Below are positions 48,890 through 60,044 of a DNA stretch of 64,000 nt, in pieces. The notes below the pieces were generated by a model, which ran no database searches, was not told the origin of the DNA, and saw only the letters and a program-made list of their open reading frames with translations. Origin of the DNA: Tethya wilhelma (taxonomy: Eukaryota > Porifera > Demospongiae > Tethyida > Tethyidae); assembly GCA_964030475.1 (NCBI GenBank), contig CAXIPT010000022.1, positions 68,822 to 132,821 on the forward strand, written 5' to 3'. The position numbers were made by a program, and so were the translations under genes. How positions within the stretch are numbered: position 1 is the first letter of the stretch; the number at the start of each line of letters is the position of its first letter.

Positions 48890-49170
48890 AGAATTATGAA
48901 AAAATGAGAACAAACAAGTGAAAAAACATTTGAAATGTAAAGAGATGTAGGAATGGCCAAATGGTAAAAAAGAAAGCAAACAAGATGGAATAGCTGTTTG
49001 AGTGTGTAAAGAATTATTCCTATGGGCAACATGAGGAACTGAACATGGGAAGAGAGTACTACATACAGCCCACACAGAAATGATTCTGCACACATTCAAA
49101 CAGCTATTCCATCTTTATGATTTGGCCATTCCTATGTCTCATTACATTTCAAATGTTTTTTAACTTGTTA
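48890..49170. mobile_element. Palindromic MITE, family E
   Basis: The arms gtaggaatggccaaatggta and atgatttggccattcctatg are inverted around a 60-base centre. Confidence 0.75.
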
Positions 49171-49261
49171 TATTTGATTTGTTCCTTGATGTTAGTTAAG
49201 CTCATAGCACTATTGTAGTAAAAAATTTACAGGTTCACATTGTAGCACAATTATGCTATAT

Positions 49262-50270
49262 CATACGTACGGTAGTACGTATAGTAGGAATGGGCCGACT
49301 GTCCCATAGACACAATACAAAATGTTTATGCTCATAAACTTTCAGAGAATGACAGCTAAGCCTTCAGACATGGATTAAAGCCTCCCTTAGATAGTTTTCT
49401 AAGTGCATACATCAACAAAACTCACAGAAACTTTCTAGAGCACTCTGGAGAGAGCGCTGGCGGGAAGCCAGAACAGTGCAATTTTGTTTTCTTCTTCCTT
49501 CCTTCCTTCCTTCCTTCCTAACTGACAAACTTGAACGCGATTTCCAGACAAACAAAAGGCATTCAGCCAGCTTTAACTGTACAGTGCAACTTGACTTCAT
49601 TCGAACTACGTCCTTTTATACTCGTTTGGTGCCTAAAAGCTATATAACAAACACAATCTAGGTATTTTAAAAACTCTGATATGAAATACTGTACTTGCAT
49701 ATAGCCATCTTGATGTAGGTAAAGGTCGTCACCAGACCACATGGTTTGCATGCATATAATGCGCATGCGCATCCAGTGTACTTGAAAGAAGTAGCTCATG
49801 CTTTTTGTAGAGACTGACCAGTCTCTGATAGCTTATACTCCATTGCAGTTGAGCACCTTAGTGTTGGAAAAAGTGAACAAACAAGTATAGTAAAAATTTC
49901 ATAAAAATTAGCAGTGTAGGAATGGGCAGTGCTGCAAAAAGAAAGGAAACAAGGCTGGGACTTTAAATTTCGGCACATGACTACTTCATTTTCATTTTCG
50001 ATTCCTCATGTATCCAGTCATATAACATAAATATTGATATGGCTCAAACAATGCTACATGTACAATTATAGAATCATGATTAAAATTCTGATTCCAATTA
50101 AGTCATAAATAAATTAGAAGGTATACAGGCAACCTATGTAAGCTTGGAAAATTTTGAAAATGAAGTAGTCATGTGCCGAAATTTAAAGTCCCAGCCTTGT
50201 TTCCTTTCTTTTTGCAGCACTGCCCATTCCTACACTGCTAATTTTTATGAAATTTTTACTATACTTGTAT
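49262..50270. mobile_element. Composite foldback element A/B, best-preserved copy
   Basis: A hairpin catacgtacggtagtacgta, a (ttcc)n run at 49495-49518, and B palindrome 49913-50241 with arms cagtgtaggaatgggcagtg. About 1.0 kb. Confidence 0.85.
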
Positions 50271-50284
50271 ATATACCACTGACT

Positions 50285-50587
50285 GTAAAGATCTCAAGCC
50301 ATATACTCTAGGGCATCTATGCTATATGACTCGCTCAGGCTTGCCCCTCATGCTTGCCCTCCAAAATTTCAGCTGTATATGGCCTTATGGGTGTGGCCTT
50401 GAAACTTATTGCTCAGAGAGGCTGAAAAGCCTCATATTTCATGAACTACAAATTTTTGTTGAATTTTTTGTGTAATTCTTTCTTTTCTTTGATTATTTTA
50501 CCATGGTATGCCAATTTTGAATACTAGAGCTGCTAGCTGCTCTTGAGATATTGTTGAAACACCCACACACCCACACACACCTACACA

Positions 50588-50664
<77 letters not shown>

Positions 50665-50745
50665 NAACACGTACACTCACACACACAGACAAAATGACTA
50701 CCGCAACCCTATAGGTACGCATGCGCACCAAGGGTTAGTAGATTG
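50285..50745. repeat. Dispersed repeat K, inverted, with long (CA)n
   Basis: A (CA)n tract spans about 50560-50690 and contains an N at 50665. It is flanked by ttgagatattgttgaaacac and acgcatgcgcaccaagggtt. Confidence 0.8.
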
Positions 50746-50899
50746 GTATACTGCATGCAGTCATAGTTATATGAATACAGGTATACATTGATCAACTGAT
50801 GAAAGATAGAAAGGGCATGTTATTTCTGTAGTAGTTTTTGTTGACATCTACTACGTAGTTTTTTATTGTTATACATTTTCTATCCCAATACATGTATAG

Positions 50900-51010
50900 A
50901 CTCTTGTACAGTTGTATCTGGATGTTAAGCAATGTAAAGACTCATCTGTACATTTTATTGAAACCTCTCGGACTGCATTGCAAGAAATCCCTTGGCTGAT
51001 AGTTTCCAAA
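50900..51010 (+). CDS. RNF213: RNF213-like exon 14, pre-AAA1 region
   Basis: The acceptor is aatacatgtatag and the donor is tccaaa|gtaagt. Thirty-seven codons, TLVQLYLDVKQCKDSSVHFI to WLIVSK, phase 0 on both sides. It continues the LPFHLQE run of the preceding exon. Confidence 0.78.
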
Positions 51011-51189
51011 GTAAGTACACTGCTTTAGGTTTATCATTTTTTTAATGGTGATCATTATTATAGTTGTAAAAATTTAAAAGGCTATATGCATAACCACAGA
51101 GAGTTCATAGTTCATCCCACAGCTTATTCAGTAGAGATTATGGTTTGCTGGTGCACAATTAAATAATTAGTGTGTGTATACAAGATTAT

Positions 51190-52065
51190 TCATCGCCCTT
51201 TTCATATTATGGTAGTATATATAGTAGGAATAGGCTGGGTGTCCTATAGGCACACTGCAAAAGTTAATGTTTATGATATCAAAAGTCTAGCAAATTGCAG
51301 ACTTGCTCAGAGAGGCACTCTCAAACAGCTAGGTCACTAAAATTGAAATGCAACAAGTAAACCCTTGCAGAAACTCTCTTAAGCCCTAGAGAAAATGGCT
51401 AATATAATAAGTAGTAAAAATTTTTTAAAAAATGAGTAGTGTAGGAATGGGCAGTGCGGTAAAAAGTATCGGAACAAGGCATGTCTCAATTTCGGCACAT
51501 GACTACTTCATTTTTGATGATTTATTCTGGATTCCAAATATGAATCCTCAGTGTCATAAATGCAAAGATGATGTACTTCTTTATACCATATAGCTTATAT
51601 TTGCATTGGTTCAATTTCCTACTAATCAGTTGGCTAAGCAGTGGAGTTAACCATAACAAGATACGCAACTTAAGAGGCTGGACTGCCAGCCAAGAGTTGG
51701 GGCATAAAAATGAAGTAATCAGGTGCTGAAATTGATACTACTTGTTCATTCATTTTTTACAACACTACAGTGTGGTGACTATCAGAGACTGGTTAGTCCT
51801 TACAAAAAGCTTGAGTAGCAGCTTAATTCATTATGCTGGAGGAGACTAATAATGCCACATGGATAGATAATGACCTTTGAACTCTACATACAAAGATAAC
51901 TGCATTGTAGTACGTGAATATATACACTAATTTTCAAAGCTTTCTAGTTTTTGCTTAGGCCTATTTGAGATTGAAATATATAATTATAAAGGAATGTAGT
52001 ACCTATGAAAATAACTTACTTTGTGCTGTCAAAGTTGGTTCAAAAATGGTTGGTTCAAATAAATT
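51190..52065. mobile_element. Composite foldback element A/B, degraded
   Basis: A remnant hairpin atggtagtatatatagtagg is followed by a B palindrome at about 51437-51770 and reversed A-type sequence to 52065. Confidence 0.65.
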
Positions 52066-52079
52066 TTAAAGTAGGTACG

Positions 52080-52665
52080 CATTATTTTTATTTTTTATTT
52101 TTGACAAAGACAGTTTGGCTGTGTTTGTTTTATGATGATGCTAAGCAACTTTTATGCTAACTATGATGCAAGCTTTACTGCTCTAGTGTAGCTTTAAGCT
52201 GTAAGCAAGAGCCAAAGCACAGAAGGGTCTAATTATCGAATACGCTAAAAAAACTGATTTCATCGTCTTAGGCTTTTTTTGTAGCTAGGCAGTAACGCTT
52301 ACAAAAGCGATGCTAAGGCTATATAGCCCAACTATCCCTGCACCTACGTACCAACTTTAATGCTTGTCCCTTGAAAGGCTGTAGAGAAAACGCCACTCTA
52401 AACATCACTATCGTGATCGCGTCGATCGTGACCTGTAGTCGTTTAGCTACTGCTACAGCCACACCCCTTCAAGAGTTGCAACTCAAACTTTGTATTTTAG
52501 TAAAGAGGTACTTTACCTATTTGTACAGGAAGTTAAGAGTTCAGTGCTAAGACGCTTTGTCTAAACAATAGCGCTAATGGTCATAGTACGCAAACATGCG
52601 TACTTCGCATTTAAAAATTGAAGTTTTTAGTACGCACAAGTACGTACTTGCGGGTAATCGGTTAA
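52080..52665. mobile_element. piggyBac-like MITE, reversed
   Basis: It matches the reverse of 44974 and ends gcgggtaatcggttaa. The left end is truncated. Confidence 0.7.
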
Positions 52666-52674
52666 TTGTAAGCG

Positions 52675-52750
52675 TAGACATTTCATATTGTGTCAATGGG
52701 AGTGCATGCCAGCCCATATATACCCTACTACCATACGTACGATAATGAGT
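52675..52750. mobile_element. Family A terminal fragment
   Basis: acatttcatattgtgtcaatg leads to ctactaccatacgtacgata. Confidence 0.6.
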
Positions 52751-53129
52751 GTGTGTGTGTTGTAGCTGAATTACAATCATAGCCTCACCATAGCTACTAG
52801 CTGGCCATTGTAATAGTTGAATCTAAGTCAAGTCAAGTTTGGCAGCAGTGATGAACTGAGTATGTTATATAGAGCTACGAGGATTTGAGGTAGACCTGGG
52901 GATATGATAGGCTGCAAAGCTGCTCTCAAACTGATTGCCTGACAATATCATGTGTTCATGTAAACATGTAGAACTGTTCTTTGTCATTGTGTAGATCGAG
53001 ATTCTTAAAGCAGCATTTTTGCCCCTGGTCAAATGGCCCCTTTGAAGTCCAAATATTTACTACTTTATGCTTAGCATCACTAGTTTGTGCTTACTCAAAG
53101 TTAATAGTACTGTAACTCTTCTTTTCAAT

Positions 53130-53630
53130 GCTTGAAAAGACAGACACGAGTTAGCCTGCTTATACTTCTGTGTAAGCATATTCTGCAAAGTCACACCACA
53201 AAAAAAAAAATTGCATTGTTCTGGCTTTGTAGCATCAAGGCATCTTCTTGGTGCATGCAATTAGAAAACTGTCTGAGCAGTGGCAGATCCAGAGGGGTCC
53301 AAGGGTGCAAAAGAACCCCCCTTTCAGCTGAGACCTCGCATAATAATTAACTGTATAGACTTGATGAAAGTGTTTGATGGAATGCTCCTTTCAACTTAAA
53401 AATAACAAAAGCAGCTCAAAATCTCACTATGGCAATATTTTGTGAAAGATAATATAGTTTTCAAAACCCTAGATCCGCCACTGCTGAGGGAGGCTTGAGA
53501 TCTAAGCACAGTTTCAAAGCATTACTATCTTCTCTGAGAATTAATAAGAGTGAACATTTTGTATTGTTTTGTCAATCAGATAGTCGATCCATTCCTACTA
53601 TTTGTACTACTGTACTATTATAGTTGTATA
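53130..53630. mobile_element. Family A element, reversed, interrupted
   Basis: A-type sequence up to 53277, interrupted by 53278-53483, and resumed at 53484 through cattttgtattg to tttgtactactgtac. Confidence 0.6.
53278..53483. mobile_element. Small TIR MITE (cagtggc...gccactg) with 5-bp duplication
   Basis: The ends cagtggcagatccag and tagatccgccactg are inverted. ctgag is duplicated at 53273-53277 and 53484-53488 in the host repeat. Confidence 0.75.
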
Positions 53631-54290
53631 GTTTTATAGTGTCCTGATATCGTCTACCCTCAAGGTGCATTTGTTAAGCCTCGGCACCGATAGCATCAGT
53701 GCACAACTAAACATATAGAATGACCAACAAGCCTAGGATATACTGAGCTGTGGTCAGCCGGGTTATAATAACCTCTGTTTAAAAGTGCATTAAATATACT
53801 TGATGCATGTAGTACTTGCTCAGCATCTATGCCAGCCTCAAGCACTCACAGTGATACACAAAACTCAACAAAGTATTATCATTGCAAGTTGAATATTATC
53901 CATCATAGTACAGTGTTTCCTCCAGGCCAAAAAATAATCAGGGTGGTTACCAGCTAGGTTTATTGGCAAATTAACTTAGTGTACAATTTAATTACTATTC
54001 AAGAACGTAAGTATCTTTCATTTAGACTCTGGAGCTACATAATCTAGTAACAGACACACAGACAAAACAACTACCGTAATCCTCTGCATGTGCTATGCAT
54101 GCGCTGAGGCTTAATGACTTACTGTGCTGTTTTAATTAATATGCATGTTTCTGCAGTCAATGTATAGTATTTACAAGTACATAGGGAAAGATGGATCGAA
54201 GTTTTGGTCTTAACTTGAGTTCTCTTCATCACTAAATATATTTTTCAATGACCTTTTACTGACAAACATTAAGGAATGCAGTAATATTAT
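53631..54290 (+). other. Intron; inverted K fragment only
   Basis: About 53990-54115 carries gacaaaacaactaccgtaat and ctgcatgtgctatgcatgcg from repeat K inverted. No exon seen. Confidence 0.45.
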
Positions 54291-56340
54291 CACACGTAAG
54301 GTAGTACGTATAGTAGGAATGGCCTGACTGTCCCACAGACACCATACAAAATGCTCACTCTTGTAAATTCTCAGGGAAAGATAGCTAAGCTTTGACACCA
54401 TGTTTAGAGCCTCCCTCAGACAGTTTTCTAACTGCATGCACCAAGAAAACTCACAGCAACTTTCTAGAGCATTCTGGAGAAAGTGCTGGCGATAAGCCAG
54501 GGCAATGCGATTTTGTTGTCTCCTTTCTCATTTGTAACTTACTTGAACATGATTTTCGGAGAAACGAAAGACATTTGATCAACTTTGGACTGTAGAGTGT
54601 GACTTTAATTCATCTGTAGTACACCCTTGTATACTCCTTTCAGCCTAAAAGTCATCCACAAACAAAATCTAGGCAGTTTTGAAACTGGTATAAATTCTGT
54701 ACTTTATGTATAGCCATTTCCATGTAGGTATAAAGGTTGTCAGTAGACAATGCCTGTGGCATAAATGTGCATGTGCGCATCCAATGCCACAGCACTTGCA
54801 TGCAAGTTTTGTTTTTGTAGAGACTGACCACTGATAGCTAATTTTTACTTGTAATTAAGCATCTTAGTGTTGGAAAAAGTGAATAAACAAGTAGTAAAAA
54901 TTTCATAAAAATGAGCAGTGTAGGAATGGCAAAAGTATTGAAACAAGGCATGACACAATTTCGGCATATGACTACTTTATTTTCATTTTTGATTACTCTG
55001 TTATTCATACGTACGGTAGTACAGTACGTATATAGTAGGAATGGGCCGACTGTCCCATAGACACAATACAAAATGTTTATCACCATAAAAATCTAGCAAG
55101 ACAAAGTTAAACCTTCAAACTTACCCAGAAGCTCTCTCAGACAGATTAACAAACGCTTGCATGGCCTAAAACTCACAGAAGCTTTCATAAGCACTCGTAG
55201 CGAGCGCTAGTCAGAAGCTACACCCACGCAATTTTGTTCTCACTTACTAACTGACTCACTTGAAAGAGATTTCCAGAGAAACAAAAGACGTTGAGCTTGT
55301 TTTGACTACACAGAACAACTTTTTCTCATCTGGACTAGTGCCTTTTACACTCGCTTTCTGCCCAAATGTGTTAAAACAAGAGCTAGAAAGCTTTAAAACT
55401 TAGTATATAAATTCATACACTTCAATGCAGCCATCTTTTGTAGGTAGAGGTCAAAGGTTGTTATCTATATCCACGTGGCATTTAATGCGCATGCGCATTA
55501 GCCTAATAGTAGTGCTACTCAACTAATACTACTAAGTCCCTGATATAGTCTCCTCACTTTAGTGTTGAAAAAAGTAAATGAACAAGTATAGTAAAAATTT
55601 CATAAAAATTACAGTGTAGGAATGGGCAGTGTGGTAAAAAGTAAGGAAACAAGGCATGTCACAATTTCGGCACATGACTACTTCATTTTTTTTATGCTCA
55701 AGTATAGTCTAGATTTGCCTAGATTGCCTGCTTATATACTTTGCCCCACTTAGCTAGCTAACAGTTAAGTTCCACACCTCAATTAATCCATCGGCACTCC
55801 CTGTCAGTAATCCGACCATGCATAAGGTGGCGCACTCTGCAGCATACTGATTGGCATGCATGATCTATGAATTTAAACCATTATTTTATCCAGGCATGTA
55901 CAACATTGTTTGAAGCATATCAATATTTATTTTCATATGACAGGATGTATGAGGAATCAAAAATGAAAATGAAGTAGTCATGTGCCGAAATTGCGACATG
56001 CCTTGTTTCCTTACTTTTTACCACACTGCCCATTCCTACACTGTAATTTTTATGAAATTTTTTGTAAAATTAATGATTCAAGAATGATCTGTAGATGAAA
56101 AGCTTATCATGCAAGAATATCACATTCTATTGCATTAGTGGTTCAATTTCTGCCAATCTCAGCTAATTTGGAATGAAGTGCAACTGCCGAATTAGATTAC
56201 TAGCCAAGATTTGAATACACAACAAGATAAAGTAGTCATGTGATGAAATTGTGAAGTGCCTTGTTCCAATACTTTTTACAGCACTTTCCATTCCTACCCT
56301 CTTATTTTTATGAAACGTTTAATTACTACTTGTTTTATTT
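54291..56340. mobile_element. Composite foldback element A/B split by a second copy
   Basis: The outer copy starts cacacgtaaggtagtacgta. Its B left arm is at about 54915-55000 and its B right arm at 56225-56312. A second full copy (55006-56065) sits in the B loop. Confidence 0.78.
55006..56065. mobile_element. Composite foldback element A/B, inner copy
   Basis: It starts catacgtacggtagtacagt and its B palindrome is 55612-56043. Same orientation as the host copy. Confidence 0.8.
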
Positions 56341-56351
56341 TGTATGCTCAG

Positions 56352-56521
56352 GCAATCCTTTCCAAACCATTCACAACAACTGTGAAAATTTAATACTTCA
56401 AATAATACCTTACCAGGGAAATTTCCTGAAGTACAGTATTCTAATTATTATAAGCAAACAAACATTAGCCGAATTCATCAAGATCTGGTTAAAAACCATT
56501 GAGTGTGCTTTGCCAGCTAAT
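56352..56521 (+). CDS. Uncertain RNF213-like exon block, frame conflict
   Basis: A plausible acceptor (tttgtatgctcag) and donor (gctaata|gtaagc) bound this block. The frame required by the preceding exon reads AILSKPFTTTVKI and then meets a stop at 56391. Another frame (from 56354) is open to the donor and reads NPFQTIHNNCENLILQIIPY onward. Neither alone joins correctly to 56607. Either there is an indel near 56390, or the splice structure differs, or only part is exonic. It lies about 12 bases after the end of a nested repeat. Confidence 0.4.
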
Positions 56522-56606
56522 AGTAAGCTGACATAGTGAAACTTAATGTTGTTCATCTGGGAAAAAAATGTTCCATAGGTTAACATACTCAATAAATGTT
56601 TTTTAG

Positions 56607-57072
56607 GAAGCCAAATTTTGTGGAGATATGACCGAGAAGAGAGGTTGTTGTAAATCAAGGTTTTATTTTGCAATAAGTGTCAAAAATCAGAGGTGGTTGC
56701 TAAGAGGAGTTGTACTGTATGATGTCAAAACTACTGTATGGCTCCAAGTATATTTTTGTGAATTTTGTGATTTGACCGCATTATTATCATATTTAGAAAA
56801 CAATAGATCAGCAATATAATTTCAGAGATCGTGATTTACGAAAATTAGTTCAAAACAGCAAAGATAGACTTTTTGCAAACTTTTTGTCCCAGAAAATTTT
56901 GGAGCTATGCGGTATATCCAATTTATGCAGCAATATATCAATTTGTTGGATATACTATTTGTGATTCAGGAAACTCGAAAGTCGAGTACAGACAAGCGTG
57001 AAGTGCAAGATAGGTTTAAGCACCGAAATATGAGAAGAACTTTAAGTGTTGAAATTGTTCATGGTTTACCAG
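56607..57072 (+). CDS. RNF213: RNF213-like exon block ending in the Walker A, with frame shifts
   Basis: The acceptor is aaatgttttttag and the donor is ttaccag|gtcagt. Three open stretches tile it in two frames. The first, 56607-56816, reads EAKFCGDMTEKRGCCKSRFY onward. A shifted frame from about 56806 to 56961 includes QQYNFRDRDLRKLVQNSKDR. The original frame returns from 56871 to 57072, ending RRTLSVEIVHGLPG. The last part is certainly coding, because it supplies the first half of the P-loop and its split Gly codon is completed at 58762. The upstream frame changes could be assembly indels, an unrecognised small intron, or real lesions. Confidence 0.6.
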
Positions 57073-57159
57073 GTCAGTTGTATAACTAATTGCACATGTA
57101 TAATTAATAATAATTATTATTATCTTACAGAGCATTAAACCCTGTAACCATGTAGAGGA

Positions 57160-57296
57160 GGTATGACACGAGTGTGCCTTTGCTGAGCTGGCAAGTCTGT
57201 TAGTTACATTCCAATCATGTGACCGCAATACTTCAAAACAATTGTTGGTCACATACACCCGCTTGCTAGCTCAGCAAAGGCGCACTCATGTCGTAC
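57160..57296. mobile_element. Short foldback element
   Basis: ggtatgacacgagtgtgcct, then ttgctgagct, is mirrored by agctcagcaaaggcgcactc, then atgtcgtacc, around a 65-base loop. Confidence 0.7.
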
Positions 57297-57559
57297 CGTA
57301 TCTCAGGTTCTGAGCACTTAATTGGAAAAAGGCTCCGACAGTCTGATTGTGTTATTTTAGAACACCCTGTGCAAAGTACTAGCCCTATATGACATCCTGC
57401 CAGAAAGTAATTCAAAAATAGACAAATAAAATGCGATTTTAGACTGGATAATCAGCGTAGTTAAGGACTACGTCAAGTAACAAATAATTTTGTTAACACA
57501 TTTTAAAGCTGGATATTTCTAATAAGACTTATGACAGGAATTAAGATACAAAGTATACA

Positions 57560-58310
57560 AGTAGTAAAAATTTTATAAAAATGAGAAGTGTAGGAACGGG
57601 CAGTGCGGTAAAAAGCAATGAAACAAGGCAAGTCTCTGAATTTCGGCACATGACTACTTCATTTTCATGAGTTAATTATTGCAAGTTTGAATTCCATTAA
57701 TGTCAGTCATTTGGTTCATGAGTTAATGCAAGCAATCTATCGACTAATTTGGATGAAGTAACAAGCATGCATGTAGAATGTAGCTAGGTACATAGTAATG
57801 TGTGAGAATTGGGCACAAAAAATGAAGTAGTCATGTGCCGAAATTCAGAGACTTGCCTTGTTTCATTGCTTTTTACCTCACTGCCCATTCCTACACTTCT
57901 CATTNTTTGCTGGCAAAAAGGCAGCAAACAAAATCTAGGCCGCTTTGAAATTCTTGATATAAAATACTGTACTTTTTATTTAGCCATTTTGATGTAGGTA
58001 TAAGGTTGTCCGAATAGACCACGCGGTTTGTATGCGTATAATGCGCATACAAACCGCGTGGTCTATTCGGACAACCTTATACCTACATCAAAATGGCTAA
58101 ATAAAAAGTACAGTATTTTATATCAAGAATTTCAAAGCGGCCTAGATTTTGTTTGCTGCCTTTTTGCCAGCAAACGAGTCGAAAAGACGTACTCTGCATG
58201 AAATTAAGTCTCTCTATATAGTCAAAGTCGGCTGGATGTCTTTTGTTTGTCTGGAAATCGTGTTCAAGTAAGTCAGTTAGGAAGGAAGGAGGAACTGAGG
58301 AGCTCATTGG
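57560..58310. mobile_element. Family A/B element, reversed, broken at an N
   Basis: The B palindrome is at about 57585-57900. After the N at 57905 the sequence folds back on itself (see the repeat entry), then resumes A-type sequence to 58310. Confidence 0.7.
57906..58174. repeat. Perfect 131-bp inverted repeat beside an N, probable artefact
   Basis: The arms 57906-58036 and 58044-58174 appear identical in opposite orientation around the 7-base loop tataatg. The left arm starts at the base after an N. Confidence 0.9.
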
Positions 58311-58761
58311 CTTTGTACCTAAGTGAACTAAAATCCTATTGTATATTATTTCAATATCATTCTATAACTCGAATAAATACCAGTTTTAATGATCATATCC
58401 ATGGTCACCATTCATTGCCGTCTGGTAGCTTGTTTCCAAAAAGTATGCTGTAAATATACTTTAGTTGCAACATGTAGTCAATGTTCATCAAGACAGCGTT
58501 AAAACAAAGTGCTTCAGTCTACTCTGTTCAACGCGCTCTTGCTTCGAAACGATAAGTTGACATAATTATAGTATTGCACTAAATTGAAGTGATCACATGC
58601 GGTCACTGTTTAATGAGATATGAATTAATTTTATTACATCCAAAACCAGCTCAAACCCTTACAAAAAAGAATACATCATTTATTATATTAATAGAATGAA
58701 TTATTATCAGTTTACAAATACGGTTCAACAAAGATTTTTTTCATTGTTTAATCTTATATAG
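58311..58761 (+). other. Intron, nothing recognised
   Basis: Up to the acceptor at 58761; no repeat or exon seen. Confidence 0.4.
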
Positions 58762-58952
58762 GTGATGGAAAATCCCATTACATAAGAAAGCAGGTGTCGA
58801 AGCAGCGGATGCCAGATCGAAATGTTGTATATATTGCCGTTAATGAATCATTTTCGTATCTGAAGGCCATTGAAAAATTGTGTTCCCTTCCATATGTTGT
58901 CGGTCATAAACAGAAATGTGCAGTTGTATTCAATTTCACAATACACCTCAAT
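58762..58952 (+). CDS. RNF213: RNF213-like exon: AAA1 P-loop second half
   Basis: The acceptor is taatcttatatag and the donor is ctcaat|gtaagt. The first two bases complete a Gly codon, giving GLPG-DGKSHYIRKQ, a complete Walker A (GxxGxGKS). It continues DRNVVYIAVNESFSYLKAIE and CAVVFNFTIHLN. The last hydrophobic strand is at the position where a Walker B-like strand is expected, but there is no acidic pair, as in a weak or degenerate AAA1. Phase 1 in, phase 0 out. Confidence 0.86.
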
Positions 58953-59021
58953 GTAAGTTTAAACTTAAATTGTATGTTGAAATTGGGAATATAAAATTAC
59001 TTGCTAGTTTTATACTTGCAG

Positions 59022-59153
59022 ATGAGTGATTCTTTGATGTCTAGTATTGGGTGGTTCTTCTTTCATCTACTTGTACTGGGGTACATTGAAGACCAAGCTA
59101 CTGGCAAATCATTTCACATTCCAGACAAAAAACATCTTTTGATTTTTATTGAG
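59022..59153 (+). CDS. RNF213: RNF213-like exon: AAA1 continuation
   Basis: The acceptor is tttatacttgcag and the donor is attgag|gtatgt. Forty-four codons, MSDSLMSSIGWFFFHLLVLG, then YIEDQATGKSFHIPDKKHLL, then IFIE. This resembles the RNF213 AAA1 segment with a Trp-Phe-Phe/Leu-Leu helix followed by a strand that positions the nucleotide-binding core. The initial ATG is internal. The upstream intron is 69 bases. Confidence 0.87.
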
Positions 59154-59460
59154 GTATGTACCTAATTAAATTTTACTAACTCTAAGAATGTTCATTAACC
59201 CTCAGTACATGCATCTATATGTACAACTTGTAATCCAACTGGTTCAGGAGTTGGCTTACTTGCCTTATGTACTGCTTTTACTTAATTAGTACGTAGAACC
59301 ATGAACATGCCGTATTGTACTGTGACTCATTGTTTTTACTGTTGCCAGCATTTTCAACATGGCATTATGCATATTATACATGAAGGATCAATAATAAAAA
59401 TGAAGTAGTCATGTGCCAAACTTGAGACATTCATTTTTGCATTACTGCTGATACCTACAC

Positions 59461-59669
59461 TACTGTATAGCGGAAAATTTTCGTTGGTGCAAAATTTCGT
59501 ATAAACATGCCAGGAAAATTTTCGTAGTTTTAAATTTCGTATATGTGGCGCATGCTTGTATAAAGTAAATGCAGAAGTCAAATTTTCGCAGTTTTAATTT
59601 TTGTATATTCGAACGGCATACGAAAAATACGAAAATTTCCACCATGCGTAAATTTCCCACTATACTGTA
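59461..59669. mobile_element. Family H MITE
   Basis: It starts tactgtatagcggaaaattt and ends aaatttcccactatactgta, with TA edges. A B-arm scrap (aatgaagtagtcatgtgcca) precedes it at 59399. Confidence 0.8.
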
Positions 59670-59760
59670 CTTTATACTAGTTGTGAATACAAGTGATATT
59701 CAGTAAAACTATATAATGTTCTAAATACTCAACAGTGTGTTGTATTCAACCATATTGCAG

Positions 59761-59980
59761 GTTCCATCTGGTACTAGTAGTTTTGGTCCAGGAAATGAGA
59801 TTGAGCAGAGTTTAAGTGACCTTGAATTATTCCTTGATCAAGTTTCGGTACTCCGACTGTTTGGGGAAAATATCTCTATTGACGACAAAATTCCATATGA
59901 TGTTGATGACAATGTTCAGCTTGTCTGTAAATATCTAAATGCTTATAAAAATGGAACAATAAACAAATTATATAAATCAG
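59761..59980 (+). CDS. RNF213: RNF213-like exon: AAA1 helical part
   Basis: The acceptor is caaccatattgcag and the donor is aaatcag|gtataa. It reads VPSGTSSFGPGNEIEQSLSD, later VSVLRLFGENISIDDKIPYD, then VQLVCKYLNAYKNGTINKLY. It enters in phase 0 and leaves in phase 1. The run IPYDVDDNVQLVCKYLNAY fits the lid helices after the AAA1 core. Confidence 0.86.
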
Positions 59981-60044
59981 GTATAACCTATAGGTTTGTA
60001 TTCTGTATGGTTTAAGCTCATAATAATAATAATAATCATAATAT

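Noticed and set aside
48719..49099. 126-codon minus-strand frame
   Set aside because: It lies inside a family E MITE and mirrors similar chance frames in other copies.
56261..56536. 91-codon frame as an intact exon
   Set aside because: Its first part translates a family A repeat end; only the part after 56351 may be exonic, and its frame conflicts with neighbours.
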